A stretch of 64,000 bases of DNA, taken from assembly GCA_950022295.1 (NCBI GenBank), contig OX465597.1, positions 260,711,016-260,775,015 on the forward strand. The letters run 5' to 3'. The translations under genes were made by a program, and so were the position numbers. The notes below the pieces were generated by a model. The model ran no database searches. It worked only from the letters and a program-made list of their open reading frames with translations, and was not told where the DNA came from. The stretch's first letter is position 1, and the number at the start of each line of letters is the position of its first letter. The DNA comes from Bromus sterilis (Eukaryota > Streptophyta > Magnoliopsida > Poales > Poaceae). Below, in pieces: positions 36,748 through 48,006 of this stretch.

Positions 36748-37365
36748 CTACTGACGCAGCCGCTTGACGACCGGCTTGACGTCCAGCTCATCTCTAGAAC
36801 TAGAAGAGCAAGCGCCATCAGCCAAGGAGTCGACTGAAGATGAAGTCACGGGAGAAACAGGCGAACCACCACTCGACCCATCGGAATTGCCACTGCTTTT
36901 TTCCTCCCAGTATGGATCCAGACGATTGCCATCGACATTAAATGCATGAACAATGGGAGTATCTTCGCCATCAAAACAACAGCAAAGGCTATCTCCGTCA
37001 CACATATTCAACCGACGACAAAACGCCCTCCAGCCTGATCCAAGAAAAATCAAGGATGAATTGTCAACTTCCAATTCCACCCAAGAAGAAGATCGAGCGC
37101 ATCCGTGAAGACGGAGCCAGAGACCCCTCAAATTAAGCTCAGAAGAAATGGAGGCAAAGGAGAACGGAAGAGGAATCCGGGCAGCGGTCCGGCTAAGAAC
37201 ACGCAAAAGGAAATCATAGCGCCAAAAAACCTCTTCCATGGAAGAAGAAGAAGGTACCGACGCAGCACCACGACGTCCACCGCGCGAAGATCGAGGCATG
37301 CGGCCACCACGACCACGGCGGCCACGACCTCGCCCAGGCACACCACCACCACACTTGGGCGCCAT
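36748..37365 (-). CDS. Antisense ORF of Tat element
   Basis: This is an open frame on the strand opposite to pol, about 205 codons from the preferred ATG at 37365-37363 (MAPKCGGG). The frame extends upstream to 37419, but that ATG lies too close to a TATA box at 37436-37429. The N-terminus is Gly/Arg-rich (GRGRGRRGRGGR), resembling nuclear RNA- or DNA-binding tails; the middle has aromatic and Cys residues; the C-terminal 60 residues are Ser/Gly/Asp-rich and end in a basic VVKRLRQ. Antisense additional ORFs at this position are known in Tat elements such as Grande. The function is unknown. The frame is intact although pol is full of stops. Confidence 0.6.
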   Translation of the reverse strand: MAPKCGGGVPGRGRGRRGRGGRMPRSSRGGRRGAASVPSSSSMEEVFWRYDFLLRVLSRTAARIPLPFSFASISSELNLRGLWLRLHGCARSSSWVELEVDNSSLIFLGSGWRAFCRRLNMCDGDSLCCCFDGEDTPIVHAFNVDGNRLDPYWEEKSSGNSDGSSGGSPVSPVTSSSVDSLADGACSSSSRDELDVKPVVKRLRQ

Positions 37366-37428
37366 ATGAAGAAGAAGCAGAAGAGAAAGGCGCGAAGAAT
37401 GGATCCCAAGAACAGGCAATCACAGGAG

Positions 37429-37436
37429 GTATTTAT
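37429..37436 (-). promoter_or_regulatory. TATA box for antisense ORF
   Basis: TATAAATA on the minus strand lies 64 bases before the ATG at 37365. Transcription starting about 30 bases downstream would give a leader of roughly 35 bases. Confidence 0.5.
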
Positions 37437-37865
37437 AACACAATCCAAGGGCAAGCAAGGGAAACACGCAGAAGCCCAGGCGGCGCCATCATTACATCAA
37501 ATACAAAACACGCCGGACGTTACAAATTCCAAGACAAGATGCCTTCACACAACCAGCACTATTTAAAGGACACGTCAAATCTTGCTTGTTTCCCATACAC
37601 GCCTTGGAAACCCAACAGGCACCAGGCAGCATGGCGTCCAAGTCGTCATTATGACTGGCCAGAAGACGCGACGGATTGCAGGCCAAGCATCATCATCGGT
37701 CACCAAATAGTATGACAACACCTATCAATGGGACGTCTCAAGAAGGACGGATCAAGATAAAAGCAATTGGAAAAAAACAAAAAGGCTCCAAAGGCTACCT
37801 ATTTCTTGATGTCAAATTTTTTTGATTCTAAAATCTTTTACTCCCATCGGGGGTACCTTTATTCA

Positions 37866-38105
37866 AGTTCGGGTGCTCCCTCACCCAGAAGGCAAAGACG
37901 TGCTCGAGTGGCCACTCGAACCAACAAGTAATCACAACATCTACAGAGTTTCGGGTGCTCCCTCGCCCAGGAGGCATACACGTGCTCGAGTGATCACTCG
38001 CACCAGCAGAAACAACGTACTTTCAGAGCTCGGGTGCTCCCTCACCCTGAAGACAGTGAAATATTCGAGTGACTACTCGCACAAGACTCAACAAGTATTC
38101 GACAA
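37866..38105 (+). repeat. Tandem array, three units of about 80 bp
   Basis: The motif cgggtgctccctc occurs at 37870, 37952 and 38031, followed each time by a ctcgagtg...cactcg-like inverted pair. The units are more diverged than in the 70-bp array. Confidence 0.85.
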
Positions 38106-38753
38106 TATGATCTACTCGCGCACTCGATGACTTTCCGAGTGGGTGCTTTCTTATTTTCCTCGCCTGAGTTCGCTACAAACTCCGCGAGTGACTGCTAATA
38201 GCTCACTTGATTGTTTATTCCAAGTGGGTGCACCGCTAACCAGGCTCCGTGCCTCTACAAAAAACAATTATACCTGGGCCACGACACACTGTACCCAGAT
38301 GCCACGCAAGCTTAGCGTGTAGGTAAGACCCCGCTGCGTAGAACGACCGGGCCGGGACTTGCCGCAGAGCGATTTCACTCCCGACCTTTTCCATGCGCTC
38401 GCATGATAGAAATAACCGAGCGGACGCGCTCAGGCTATTTTCTTAGACTGGCAGCAATTGCTCCTATAAGACCTGCAACGGCATGACTTTGCTAGACACC
38501 GGTCGTTCCAAGTTCATGTCGAGGGACGTGAGCTTGATTGGGCTACTGCGGTATTTGCCACTAGCGCAATTCACCAAGGCTCGACCAGTCGACTCCTTGG
38601 GCCCTTTTCAGCTTAGCAATCCCTCGAAACAGGTATTGTCATGGCTCAAAACTGCCAGCGACCCGCGGCGGTGCCGCGCCTACAAACAATAAAGCGCTGA
38701 CAAATTCGAGTCCCTGAGTGACTCTTCGAGTCCCCCAGGCACTCGGGGGCTAC
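38106..38753 (+). other. Tat 3' untranslated region, no gene seen
   Basis: There is no conserved ORF. Further short direct repeats of ctcgagt/gagtg type occur. A tract ending aggcactcgggggctac precedes the 3' LTR and is the likely plus-strand primer region. Confidence 0.6.
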
Positions 38754-39200
38754 TGACGAGGGGGTAACCCCACAACTCATGCGCATGAGGATACCCGGTG
38801 CGTATGAAGACAGAAGGCCCGTTGGGAAGCCACGACAGGCCCACGACTGGCCCAATGAAGCACCGACGTAGGAGTCCGCGACTGATATGGAAGGCACGAC
38901 TTGGCGTACAAGGAAAGACTAGAACTAGGAAACTATCTTTGTAATCTAGTACGGACTCCCCGAGACCTAGCCTAGTATATAAAGGCTGGGAGGGAAGACG
39001 TCTAGATCATCCAATACACAATCTACTCTCCTGGTCTCGCGAGAACTCGCCTTGGCCTCCCTTGTAATCGCCCCCTCACGCAATAATATCGAGCATGAAG
39101 TGCTTATCCTGTTAGCCGACGAGTATCGTCCAACCTGTTCCTTATCTATGACTAACCCAGGGTCCCTGACCATGGGATTTGCCGAGGCCGATCCTCGTCA
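38754..39200 (+). repeat. 3' LTR of Tat element
   Basis: This is 447 bp, matching 24674-25109, with TGAC...GTCA ends and a conserved TATA box at 38976-38983. The extra length comes mainly from a short duplication near 38837 (cacgacaggcccacgactgg). Confidence 0.93.
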
Positions 39201-39981
39201 TCAGCTTTACTTGTTCCCCAAGTAAAGTTGCGCAGTAATGAAAAATTCGACCGTTGTGGACACGCATCAAGATGTCGCTTCGGGTCAAATAGGTCATTTC
39301 GCACCTCGGGATCGCCCCTCCTCCATTTGCGCGTGGCTTCTTTGAGAATATTCCTGAGAGAGATTGAAGAGAGCACCCCAAGAACGCCACCGAAGCAAAA
39401 CCCAAAAACCAGACCACCGAATCCTAAGTCCCATTGATCTGAGTAGATTCGAAATGACTTAGGTGAAAACTTGCTAGCCCTTTTATCTTGGAGAACTGCA
39501 ATTCTCCTAGATGCTTAGAGTGTCGACTTCAAAGAGCGAAGAGTAATTGTCGCCTCGAAGCTCAAGTTTGTCAAAGGTTTCGGAGATTTCCTTGATAATC
39601 TACCCCTAGTCAAAACTGGCCAAGCTCAAGGATATTTGTGCAGTGGAGCAACAGACGGAGAGAGTTTTGCTCCAGGTGTTCAATCATCAGTCCCTCCAAC
39701 CAGACGTAGCGCTTTGCAGAGCGTGAACTGGTCGAACAAACATCGCCGAGTCAAGAGTTCGTTTTACTTCAAGCATTTACTTTCCGCATTGCATTTGCTT
39801 CATGTTAAAGCTTCAATGTGTTTTGATTCGCTGAGTTTAGTTTCGATACTAGTTTTGCTTCCCAGTTATCTATTTCTATTACTCGTTTCTGCTGAGGTTA
39901 TGCTTCACTTCAAAGCTTCAGTCGAATTTTTTTAAGTGATCATTCACCCCCTCCCCCTCTGATCACATACTTGGACTTTCA
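39201..39981 (+). repeat. Sirevirus 3' LTR, right part
   Basis: Sequence resumes from the LTR interrupted at 24673; both parts together match the reversed LTR at 11355-12551. It ends in a C-rich stretch (cacccccctccccctct) and then ggactttca, a terminus type seen in Sirevirus LTRs. The exact end is uncertain because a Gypsy gag frame follows without a visible target duplication. Confidence 0.75.
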
Positions 39982-42916
39982 AAATGGAATTCCACCTGAC
40001 TTAGAGAAGTTTCTTCAGAACCATACCCAGATGATGCAACTTTTGATGCAGAACAATAACAACAACAACAACAACAACAATGCCCCACCACCATCACCAC
40101 CTTTGGGAGACAGCCTCACCCGTTTCCTAAGGCTGAACCCACCTTTGTTCTCTAGCAGCCCGGAAATGATTGTTGCAGATGACTGGCTCCGCAATATGGG
40201 AAGGAAGCTAGCAACCGCTGGATGCACTGATGATGAGAAAGTGAGATTTGCCTCGTACCAGCTGGATGGACCTGCAGCCGCATGGTGGGATAATTACACC
40301 ACCACATACCCCATGGCGAATGTGACTTGGGACCAGTTCCAGCAGGCGTTCCGCACTGCTCATGTTTCAGCTGGAGCTATGAGTCTCAAGAAGAGGGAGT
40401 TTTGCAACTTACACCAGGGAGGTCGTTCAGTGGCAGAGTATGTGGAGGAATTCAACAAACTGACCCGTTATGCTCCAGGAGATGTGGCCACAGATGCTGC
40501 CAAACAGGAGAAATTTCTGGAGGGACTAAATGATGAGCTTGGAGTTCAGTTGACGGTGGCAACCTTTGCGAACTACCAGGAGATGGTGGATAAGGCTATC
40601 ATTCTTTAAGGCAAGCATCAGATAATGGAGAATCGTAAGAGGAAGTACGGACAGGGCAAGTATCATTCTGGAACTCAACAGAAGCCTCGTTCCGCACCAT
40701 TTTCAGGATATGGTGGAATAGGACCCAATAAGTTTCGAGGGCACAACCATCATAATCATGGAGGTCATTCTCAGCATGGAGGCAATGGACACTACCATGG
40801 TAACCAGAGGAATGGCAATGGAGGAAATGGGAATCAACATCGTTCCACCCCATCTACGCCCATGAAGAAGGACCTAAGCCACATCATCTGCTTCAAGTGC
40901 AATAATAAAGGACATTACGCCACAGATTGTCCCGAGCTGAAGAATGGAAATTGCAATGGAGGTTCTGGAAACAAGAAGCCTAATCCTTTCACCAAGGGGC
41001 AAGTGAACCATGTAAACGTGGAGGAAGCCTATGAACAACCCGATGCAGTGTTTGGTAAGTTTTTGCTAAACTCTCAACCAATATTAGTTCTTTTTGACAC
41101 TGGTGCATCACATTAGTGTGCCCATTTTAGTAAGTTCCCCGGGAGCCGAGATGATGGCAGGTTTAGGTTGTCCCAAGTTGAGCCTCACCATTGGCAATCA
41201 TGATTTTCCCACAGGCCTGATAGTCTTGAAGTAGCAAGGTTTGTATGTAATCCTAGGTATGGATTGGATGTCGAAGTATAAAGGCAACATTGACTGTGAG
41301 GGAAGATCAATCTCACTCACCACACCCGAAGGGAAGAGGATCAAGTATGTGACCAAGCGCAATTTTAGAAGGACCCAGGTATATTCCCTTAAGGGGGTTA
41401 TCCTGGAGGAAGTGTCGATAGTCAAGGAGTACCCTGATGTATTCCCAGAGGAGTTGCCCGGAATGCCACCGGACCTGGATATCGAGTTTTTGATCGAGTT
41501 ATTGCTAGGCACCGGACCTATATCCAAAAGGTCGTATAGAATGCCCGCAGATGACTTGGAGGAAATTAAGAAGCAAATTAAGGAGTTATTGGAGAAAGGG
41601 TATATTCGCCCGAGTTCATCACCTTGGGGAGCCCCAGTGCTTTTAGTGGAGAAGAAGGATGGATCTCTAAGGATGGTCGTGGATTATCTCTCATTGAACG
41701 AGGTGACTATCAAGAATAAATATCCACTACCGATGATCAATGATTTGTTTGACCAGTTGGAAGGAGCTAGTGTGTTTTCCAAGATTGATCTCCGATCGGG
41801 ATATCACCAGTTGAAGATCCGTGAGAAGGATATACCCAAGACCGCTTTCACCACGAGATATGGACTCTATGAGTACACAGTCATGTCTTTCGGTCTAACC
41901 AATGCCCCTGCATATTTTATGAACATGATGAACAAGGTATTCATGGAATTTTTGAATAAGTTTGTTGTGGTGTTCATTGATGATATTTTGGTTTACTCCA
42001 AAAATGAAGAGGAGCATGAAGAACACCTACGCTTAGTTTTGTAGAAGCTCAGGGAACATCAACTTTATGCCAAGTTTAGTAAGTGTGAGTTTTGGTTGAA
42101 GGAAGTGGGATTTCTTGGACATGGTGTGTCAGGCGAAGGAATCGCAGTGGACCCTTCCAAGGTTGAAGCAGTCACAGAATGGCAGGCTCCCACATCCGTT
42201 GGTGAAATTCGTAGTTTTCTTGGACTCACGGGTTATTACAGGAGATTTATTGAGAATTTCTCCAAGATTGCCATACCCATGACGGAATTGTTGAATAAGG
42301 ACACCAAGTTCGTCTGGATGGAGGAGTGTGAAGCCAGTTTTCAGGAATTGAAGAAGCGTTTGGTTACAGCCCCAGTGCTTATTTTGCCCGATGTGCGCAA
42401 AGATTTTTAAGTGTATTGTGATGCCTCGCGGCAAGGACTTGGAGGCGTTCTCATGCAAGACGAAAAGGTTGCATCTTACACCTCGCGTCAGCTTCGACCT
42501 CATGAGTTGAACTATGACACACATGATTTGGAGTTAGCAGCCGTAGTACACGCACTCAAGACTTGGAGACATTTTCTTATTGGGAATAAGTGTGATGTGT
42601 ACACGGATCATAAGAGTTTGAAGTATATTTTTACGCAAAAGGAGCTGAACCTCAGGCAGAGGAGATGGTTGGAGCTTATCAATGATTATGATATGAGATT
42701 GCATTATCACCCAGGGAAGGCCAGTGTAGTGGCAGATGCCCTTAGACGGAAAAGTTATGTCAATACCCTTATAGCTGGAGGTTTACCTCGGGAGTTTTGT
42801 GACGATCTCAGAGACCTCCGAATGGAGATCGTTCCAAGGGGTTATGTCGCCACACTGGAGATTCAGTCCACGTTATTGGGAAAGATCAGGGAAGCCCAGA
42901 AGTTGGACAAGGGTAT
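39982..42916 (+). pseudogene. Chromovirus-type Gypsy gag-pol, first part
   Basis: A gag core (about 40100-40600) is followed by a CCHC zinc knuckle CFKCNNKGHYATDC at 40889-40930, protease LFDTGASH near 41093, reverse transcriptase from about 41530 to 42040 (KIDLRSGYHQ near 41782, VFIDDILVYS near 41971), and RNase H up to about 42770. The order and motifs fit a Tekay/Del-type chromovirus. An (AAC)n run near 40050-40080 encodes ten Asn. Stops at 40607, 41115, 41232, 42042 and 42408 break the frame. The 5' LTR and gag start are missing on the left, and a long solo LTR interrupts it at 42917. Confidence 0.88.
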
Positions 42917-45900
42917 TGTAACACCCTCGGTGTCAACTACAGTGATCACCCTATGTTTTGCCACGTCATCGTTATTATGCTCTAAGAAAAATAATTAAGA
43001 GGATAATTCAACCCCAATTAAAATTGTTGCAAATCGCAGGTCAAGGTAAAACTTTTAAATCTGGTTAAACCCCGATGTTCATGGCTTTGTAAAATAACCC
43101 ATGGTCCCTTATGGCAGTTAAGTCACTATTTTTGGAATGATTAAATTGCCCTTGGCAACTCCACAAACAAAGTTGAAATAAAACTTGATCCAAAAAAATT
43201 GTGCAACCTATTTTATCAAATGCCTAAAAGTTATTAGGTCTTGTTAAATTAACCATGGTATTTTATTAAGTGGATTAAATAATTTAACCAATTCAAAATA
43301 GTAGCATAACAACCACAATTAATAATATTTAAAATATGACAGAATGCAAATACTTTTATTTTGCCACTAAGAATTTTTGTAGCACTATATTTAGGTGTAA
43401 CACAATTTTTGCATAGTTGCCCCCTTTTCCAAAAAATCATTTGATAGCTAAATATAATAAAAATAAAAAAGGAAATTAAAAAAACCCGGCCCAGGACGAC
43501 TGGGCCTAGTGCCCAGCCAGCACAGGCCGGCCTGCCAGACCGCCCCAGCCCACTGCCCTCGTCGGCCTAGAGAGAGCCGAGCCGAGCCGACCCCCCCCCC
43601 GGTCAACTCCTCTCTCGCCTCCGATCCCCATCTCTCTCGTCTTCCTCCCCAGTCCGATCTGGATCGGGACCCCGATCCCGACCCCGCCCCCGACCTCCCT
43701 CCGGCCGCCGCCGGCCAGACCACCGTCGGCTGCCCCGCCCCGGAGCCCCCCTCGAGCCGCCGCCCTCATCCAACCGCCGGAATCCCCGTGTCCGACTCCT
43801 CCTCGCGACTGCTACCCCGGCTTCCCCGGGCTCCTCCTTCGCCGGCGATGGCGCCCTCCATGGCCCCGGCCACCTCAACGACGACCTCCCCAGCCGCGAC
43901 GCCCACCCCCCCCCCTCGTGAGCTCCTCCCCGTCTCGCATAGCCCGTGCACCCACGCCCTTGGTCACCCCATGCCGAGCCACGCACCGTGCGCCCCACGC
44001 CCCCTGGTGGCGCCCTCTCCACGCCCTGGCCGTGCCCCTTGACACCCCGGGCGCGCCTTGCCCTGCACCTAGGTGCCGCTGCCTGTTGTGCTTGATGAAG
44101 AGGTTGTGCGGCCGCGCTGCTTGCTGATGCTGCTATTGGCTTCTGTTGCATCTGCTACTAGCTATTGCTGTTGTTGAAGATACACCTATGGACAGTAGCA
44201 AAAATACAACGAAACGAATTCAAATATGAACAAAAATTATGTGGATGCAGAGTAGACGGAACGTGCTTCAAATTGTTCCATTGGATTAACTCTCGAATGT
44301 GTAAGGATTAAATCCTATAAAATTCACAAAATGAGAGTTTTTGTTACGAAGGAACTAACCGAAAACTGTATCGTGTTCATGGCTACTTAGAGTTGATAAT
44401 ACAAAATTTATTGGAATCTTTCAACTGAGGGCAATACATTATTGTACTCTTATTGTAGTAAAAAAACTATAGGTATCATCTCAATTAGCTCTATGAATAA
44501 ATGGCATCATCAATGCAAAGTTATATCTTTTGGCAATTTCTGAAAATATACATTGAGTAGCACCTTTCTAGTAGAGTTTTAATTATGCAAATAAACTCTG
44601 ATATTAAATCAATTGGTACCAGTTTGTAGAGAAAGTTTTGCACATGATACACTCCCTATCATAGCATCTAATGGCATGTCATTGTAGCACTTTCCCGTAG
44701 AGATTTAATTAGGCAGTTGAACCCTAACATGAATGGAGTTGTACCACTTTGTAGATCATAGAAAGTTGTTCAAAGTTGATGTTAGCCTCAAAATCATATG
44801 AAGTATAGAACCCTTGTTTTAGCCACTTGAGCACAACATAGTACTGTTAAAACATGAGTGCTCTGACTTAGCAAATTTTTATTAAGTCACTAACATTATC
44901 TTAACCACTCATTAAGCCCACAACTTTGTGTTATTGCTTTTCATTGATAACGCAAATGGCATGTACATGTTGTACCCATAACCTGGATCATATAATGTGT
45001 TTGGCACATATTTATTTGAGGCATAATTATTTAGTTATTAAATTTCAAATGGGTTAAACCTTAACACAATTATCAGACTTAGTAAATTCCAGAAATCCTA
45101 AAATAAGGCCATGACAAACGGGCCCCACCTTGACCTTGTTGACTAGTCCACCTTGATTGGTCAACTTTTTGACTGAACCCCATTGGCTCCACATGTCATT
45201 GGCTGTGGCTGTTTCCGTCTGAGTATAAAAAGTATTTGCTATTTTTAATATTGAATTAAATTATTCCAAGAATTCTACCAATTCCATTATAACTTTAGAA
45301 AATCATATTAAATAAACTGCAACTCAGATCCAAATACTTTCTACATGAAAGTTGACCAGAGAAATATCACGAATCCGAATACGGTACCCGTATACCCGCA
45401 AACCCCCTCTAACATACCGAACGTGGAATATTTCCCCCTCCGGTTCATTTGTTTGTCAGACGACCGGAGCCGGTAAACCTTTCCGGATGGAAATGCTTTG
45501 TATACGATAGTTGTCCAAAATGGATCCACAATCACGGATATACTATCCACATGTCTGTCAGTTGTCTCCAACACTGCAGACATGGTATCTTCCCCCTCCG
45601 GATCATCTGTCCGGTAATCAACCGGTACTGATTAGTCATCACCGGATAAATTCCCGCTCCGAGCAAATCACCGAACACCGCGTTAGAGCCCCGTTGCTTT
45701 GTATCTTCTATGTCATATATTTGTATTGCTATTATTGTTGTGTATTTACTGTTTCTCCCCCCCTTTTATTCTCCGATAGACCCCATTGCTGCCGCCGATG
45801 ACATCGTTGCCGAGTACGACTACTTCGTCGACGACCGTACCGCTACTACCGAGCTTCCAGGCAAGCAGAGCCATTTTCCTTCCCCAGATATTGGCTATCT

Positions 45901-48006
45901 TTTCCGTACATTTCTTGCACTAGGCATGGTTACTGCTGCTGCTACGTTACAATCCTATTCAATTGCATAGCATGCTTTGTCGCCCCTTGATGTACCCTCC
46001 TTTTTCCTATGTTGCCTTATAAATATATATAATATTCAGCAGTAAACCCTGCGCATTGTTAGCTAGGTTTAGAATAGCGGGCCGTGATCACTCTGGTGAG
46101 TGAACGCGGATTACAAAATATTATAACTGCAACAGGTACGGATCAATGCAGACGCCATAGGGAACCTACAACGGTGAGACTCTGCCGAGTCTCTTCGAGT
46201 TTGACTTACGAGTGGACGGACTCGTATTTCACTCTTGTCGGCTCAGTAGCGTAGCATCACTGGGATGATACGAGGGTATTCCTCTTTAGTTCATTCCGCT
46301 GGTGTCTCGGCACCACCGGGGTGATACGAGAATATTCCTCTTTAGTTCATTCCGCTGATGTCTCTGTCGAACCTCTTCAAGTGTACCATCGAGGGTGATT
46401 CCTCCTGGTTTCACTTGATGGTGGGCACTCGAATCAACTGGTGTCCTTACAGGTAAGGAGTCGGGTGACCCAACAGTGCCCGCGCAGGGTATCTTAGTGG
46501 AACGACAGGTCAGGTGTATTCCACCGGTGTGCGGCGTGCCTGGTACTGTTTGTGGCCGAAGGATTTCCCGTTGTAGAAAGTCGAGCTCTTCGGAGCAAAC
46601 GCGAGACAAGGTAAGGAGACGGTTCACCTTGTTGGTAATCGCACGAGTTGGTGGGACGTTAGGGCAGGCACCGACGTTACTGTTGGTCCTGGCTGTTGTC
46701 GTTGTCCGCGACTCACCCAGATAAGGGGCAATGATAACGGTTGTCCCGACAGATAATAATAAAATGACTTAACGGTTCAGGTGGATGACTTGAGTGGGTC
46801 GACGTGCCCTATACGCACTACCTCCACGTGGGATTACGGTGTGGGCCCCCCGCGTTGTGGTCTTGTTCGAAAGCTTTGAAAGACGTCCAGTTCAGCATTG
46901 TGGTTGGGTCGTATCGTGCTGCGGCACTGGATCCACTTGGCGCACAACGACCCGGAGAGCGAGGGGTGATAGGCCCATGACCCCCTTTCCCTTAGGGTTG
47001 TAGACCGGCGGGGACCTCTCTGATGAGCCGTAGGATGGGCCTCGGCGTGTCGGATAGCCTCGGTGGGGCATTCCCTAACAAGGTGTACGCCACCCTGGAG
47101 ATCCAAGCGTGTAGGGTAACAGTAGTGCAGCCCCTGCAGGGATGATAATCTATTCGGATAGTCGTGTCCACAGTAACATGACGCTTTATGCTAATGCTAG
47201 AGCCTACTACTACAAACTACTACTATTAAAATGTATGGTTCCGGTTTATTTTCCTCGCAGGGAGTTGAGGAAGGGAACTCGGAGGCATTTATAAGTATTA
47301 ATTATTACAACTTACTATTATACAATGCTGCAGCAACTTCTGCTGCATTGTTATTACATTCATGCTATTGAACTGTTGGCTGATTCTTACCTGATGCTGC
47401 AAGACTCGTCGGAAGATGCTAGTCTTCGATAGGCCTAGCTTCTTATCCTTATTCTGAATTTCTACCTTGCAGTCCACTATATACAGCCTCCCCTTTCCAT
47501 TTGATACAAATGCATAATTTCTTAGTAGCGGACGTAAGACTCGTGGGTATGCTAGATACTCACCCTTGCTTTATTTCCCCTTTTTGTTTTGCCTGATCGG
47601 CCGCTGCAGTCGACGTTGGAGCCTAGGAGCAGGAGTTCCCGGATGCCGACCACCGCAACGTGAAGATCCCCGATGCCTTCTACGACGTCGAGTTCCCCTT
47701 TGACCAGAAGTAGTTTGGAGGTTCCCAGGCAGGAGGCCTCGCCTTTTCTGTCGTTGTTGATATTTGTGCTAGCCTTCTTAAAGCAACCTTGTACCCTTGT
47801 GTCTGTACTCAGATACTATTGCTTCCGCTAACTTTGTGCTTTCGAGCTGTTGTATTCGAGCCCTCGTGGCCCCTGGCTTGTATTAAACAGCTTGCATCAT
47901 TTTATTTGTAGAGTTGTGTTGTGATATCTCACCGTGAGTCCCTAATCTCGACCGTGTACCTTGCGTGTATGATTACTGTACACGGTTTGATTTTGTGGGT
48001 GTCACG
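42917..48006 (+). mobile_element. Very long solo LTR (5.09 kb), LARD/Sukkula-sized
   Basis: The block sits inside a Gypsy pol gene between two perfect copies of ggtat (42912-42916 and 48007-48011). Its ends form an imperfect inverted repeat, TGTAACACCC at the start and GGGTGTCACG at the end, as LTR ends do, with the final CA changed to CG. No second LTR or polymerase motif is seen inside. The first 560 bases are AT-rich, 43480-44050 is extremely GC-rich, and the rest is ordinary non-coding sequence. LTRs of 4.5-5 kb are known from Triticeae LARD elements such as Sukkula; I could not confirm the family. Confidence 0.75.

Larger units (their letters stand above)
24674..39200 (+). mobile_element. 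Tat-lineage Ty3/Gypsy retrotransposon
   Basis: Two LTRs (24674-25109 and 38754-39200) start TGACGAGGGGGT and end CCTCGTCA, flanked by tcggc on the left and tcagc on the right, a 5-bp target duplication with one mismatch. Between them lie a primer site, protease, reverse transcriptase, two RNase H domains, integrase, tandem-repeat arrays and an antisense ORF, which is the Tat (Grande/Retand) plan. By eye the LTRs differ at about 19 sites in 434, plus a 3' LTR insertion of about 13 bp. With the usual grass LTR rate of 1.3e-8 this would mean an age near 1.7 million years. Two later elements are nested inside. Confidence 0.9.
13268..39981 (+). mobile_element. Maximus-like Sirevirus (Copia) with nested insertions
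   Basis: The order is gag end, protease, gag-pre-integrase, integrase, reverse transcriptase and RNase H (13268-16922), a leader, a long additional 3' ORF, polypurine tracts, and a 3' LTR beginning TGTAAGAG at 24275. This Copia domain order followed by a large extra ORF is the Sirevirus plan, and the size and extra ORF fit Triticeae Maximus. The 5' LTR and most of gag are missing; the element starts abruptly after a Gypsy LTR at 13267. Nested inside are a Gypsy solo LTR (21396-23040) and a 14.5-kb Tat element (24674-39200), so the element itself is only about 10.5 kb of this interval. The right edge is approximate. Confidence 0.8.

Noticed and set aside
42411..42998. RNase H ORF extending to 42998 as the true protein end
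   Set aside because: The last 28 codons come from the inserted long LTR; the chromovirus frame is interrupted at 42917 and resumes at 48007.
43509..44151. GC-rich ORFs on both strands as a candidate gene
   Set aside because: Open frames overlap on several frames because stops are rare in GC-rich DNA. Low-complexity Pro/Arg/Gly translations and position inside an LTR-like block argue against a gene.
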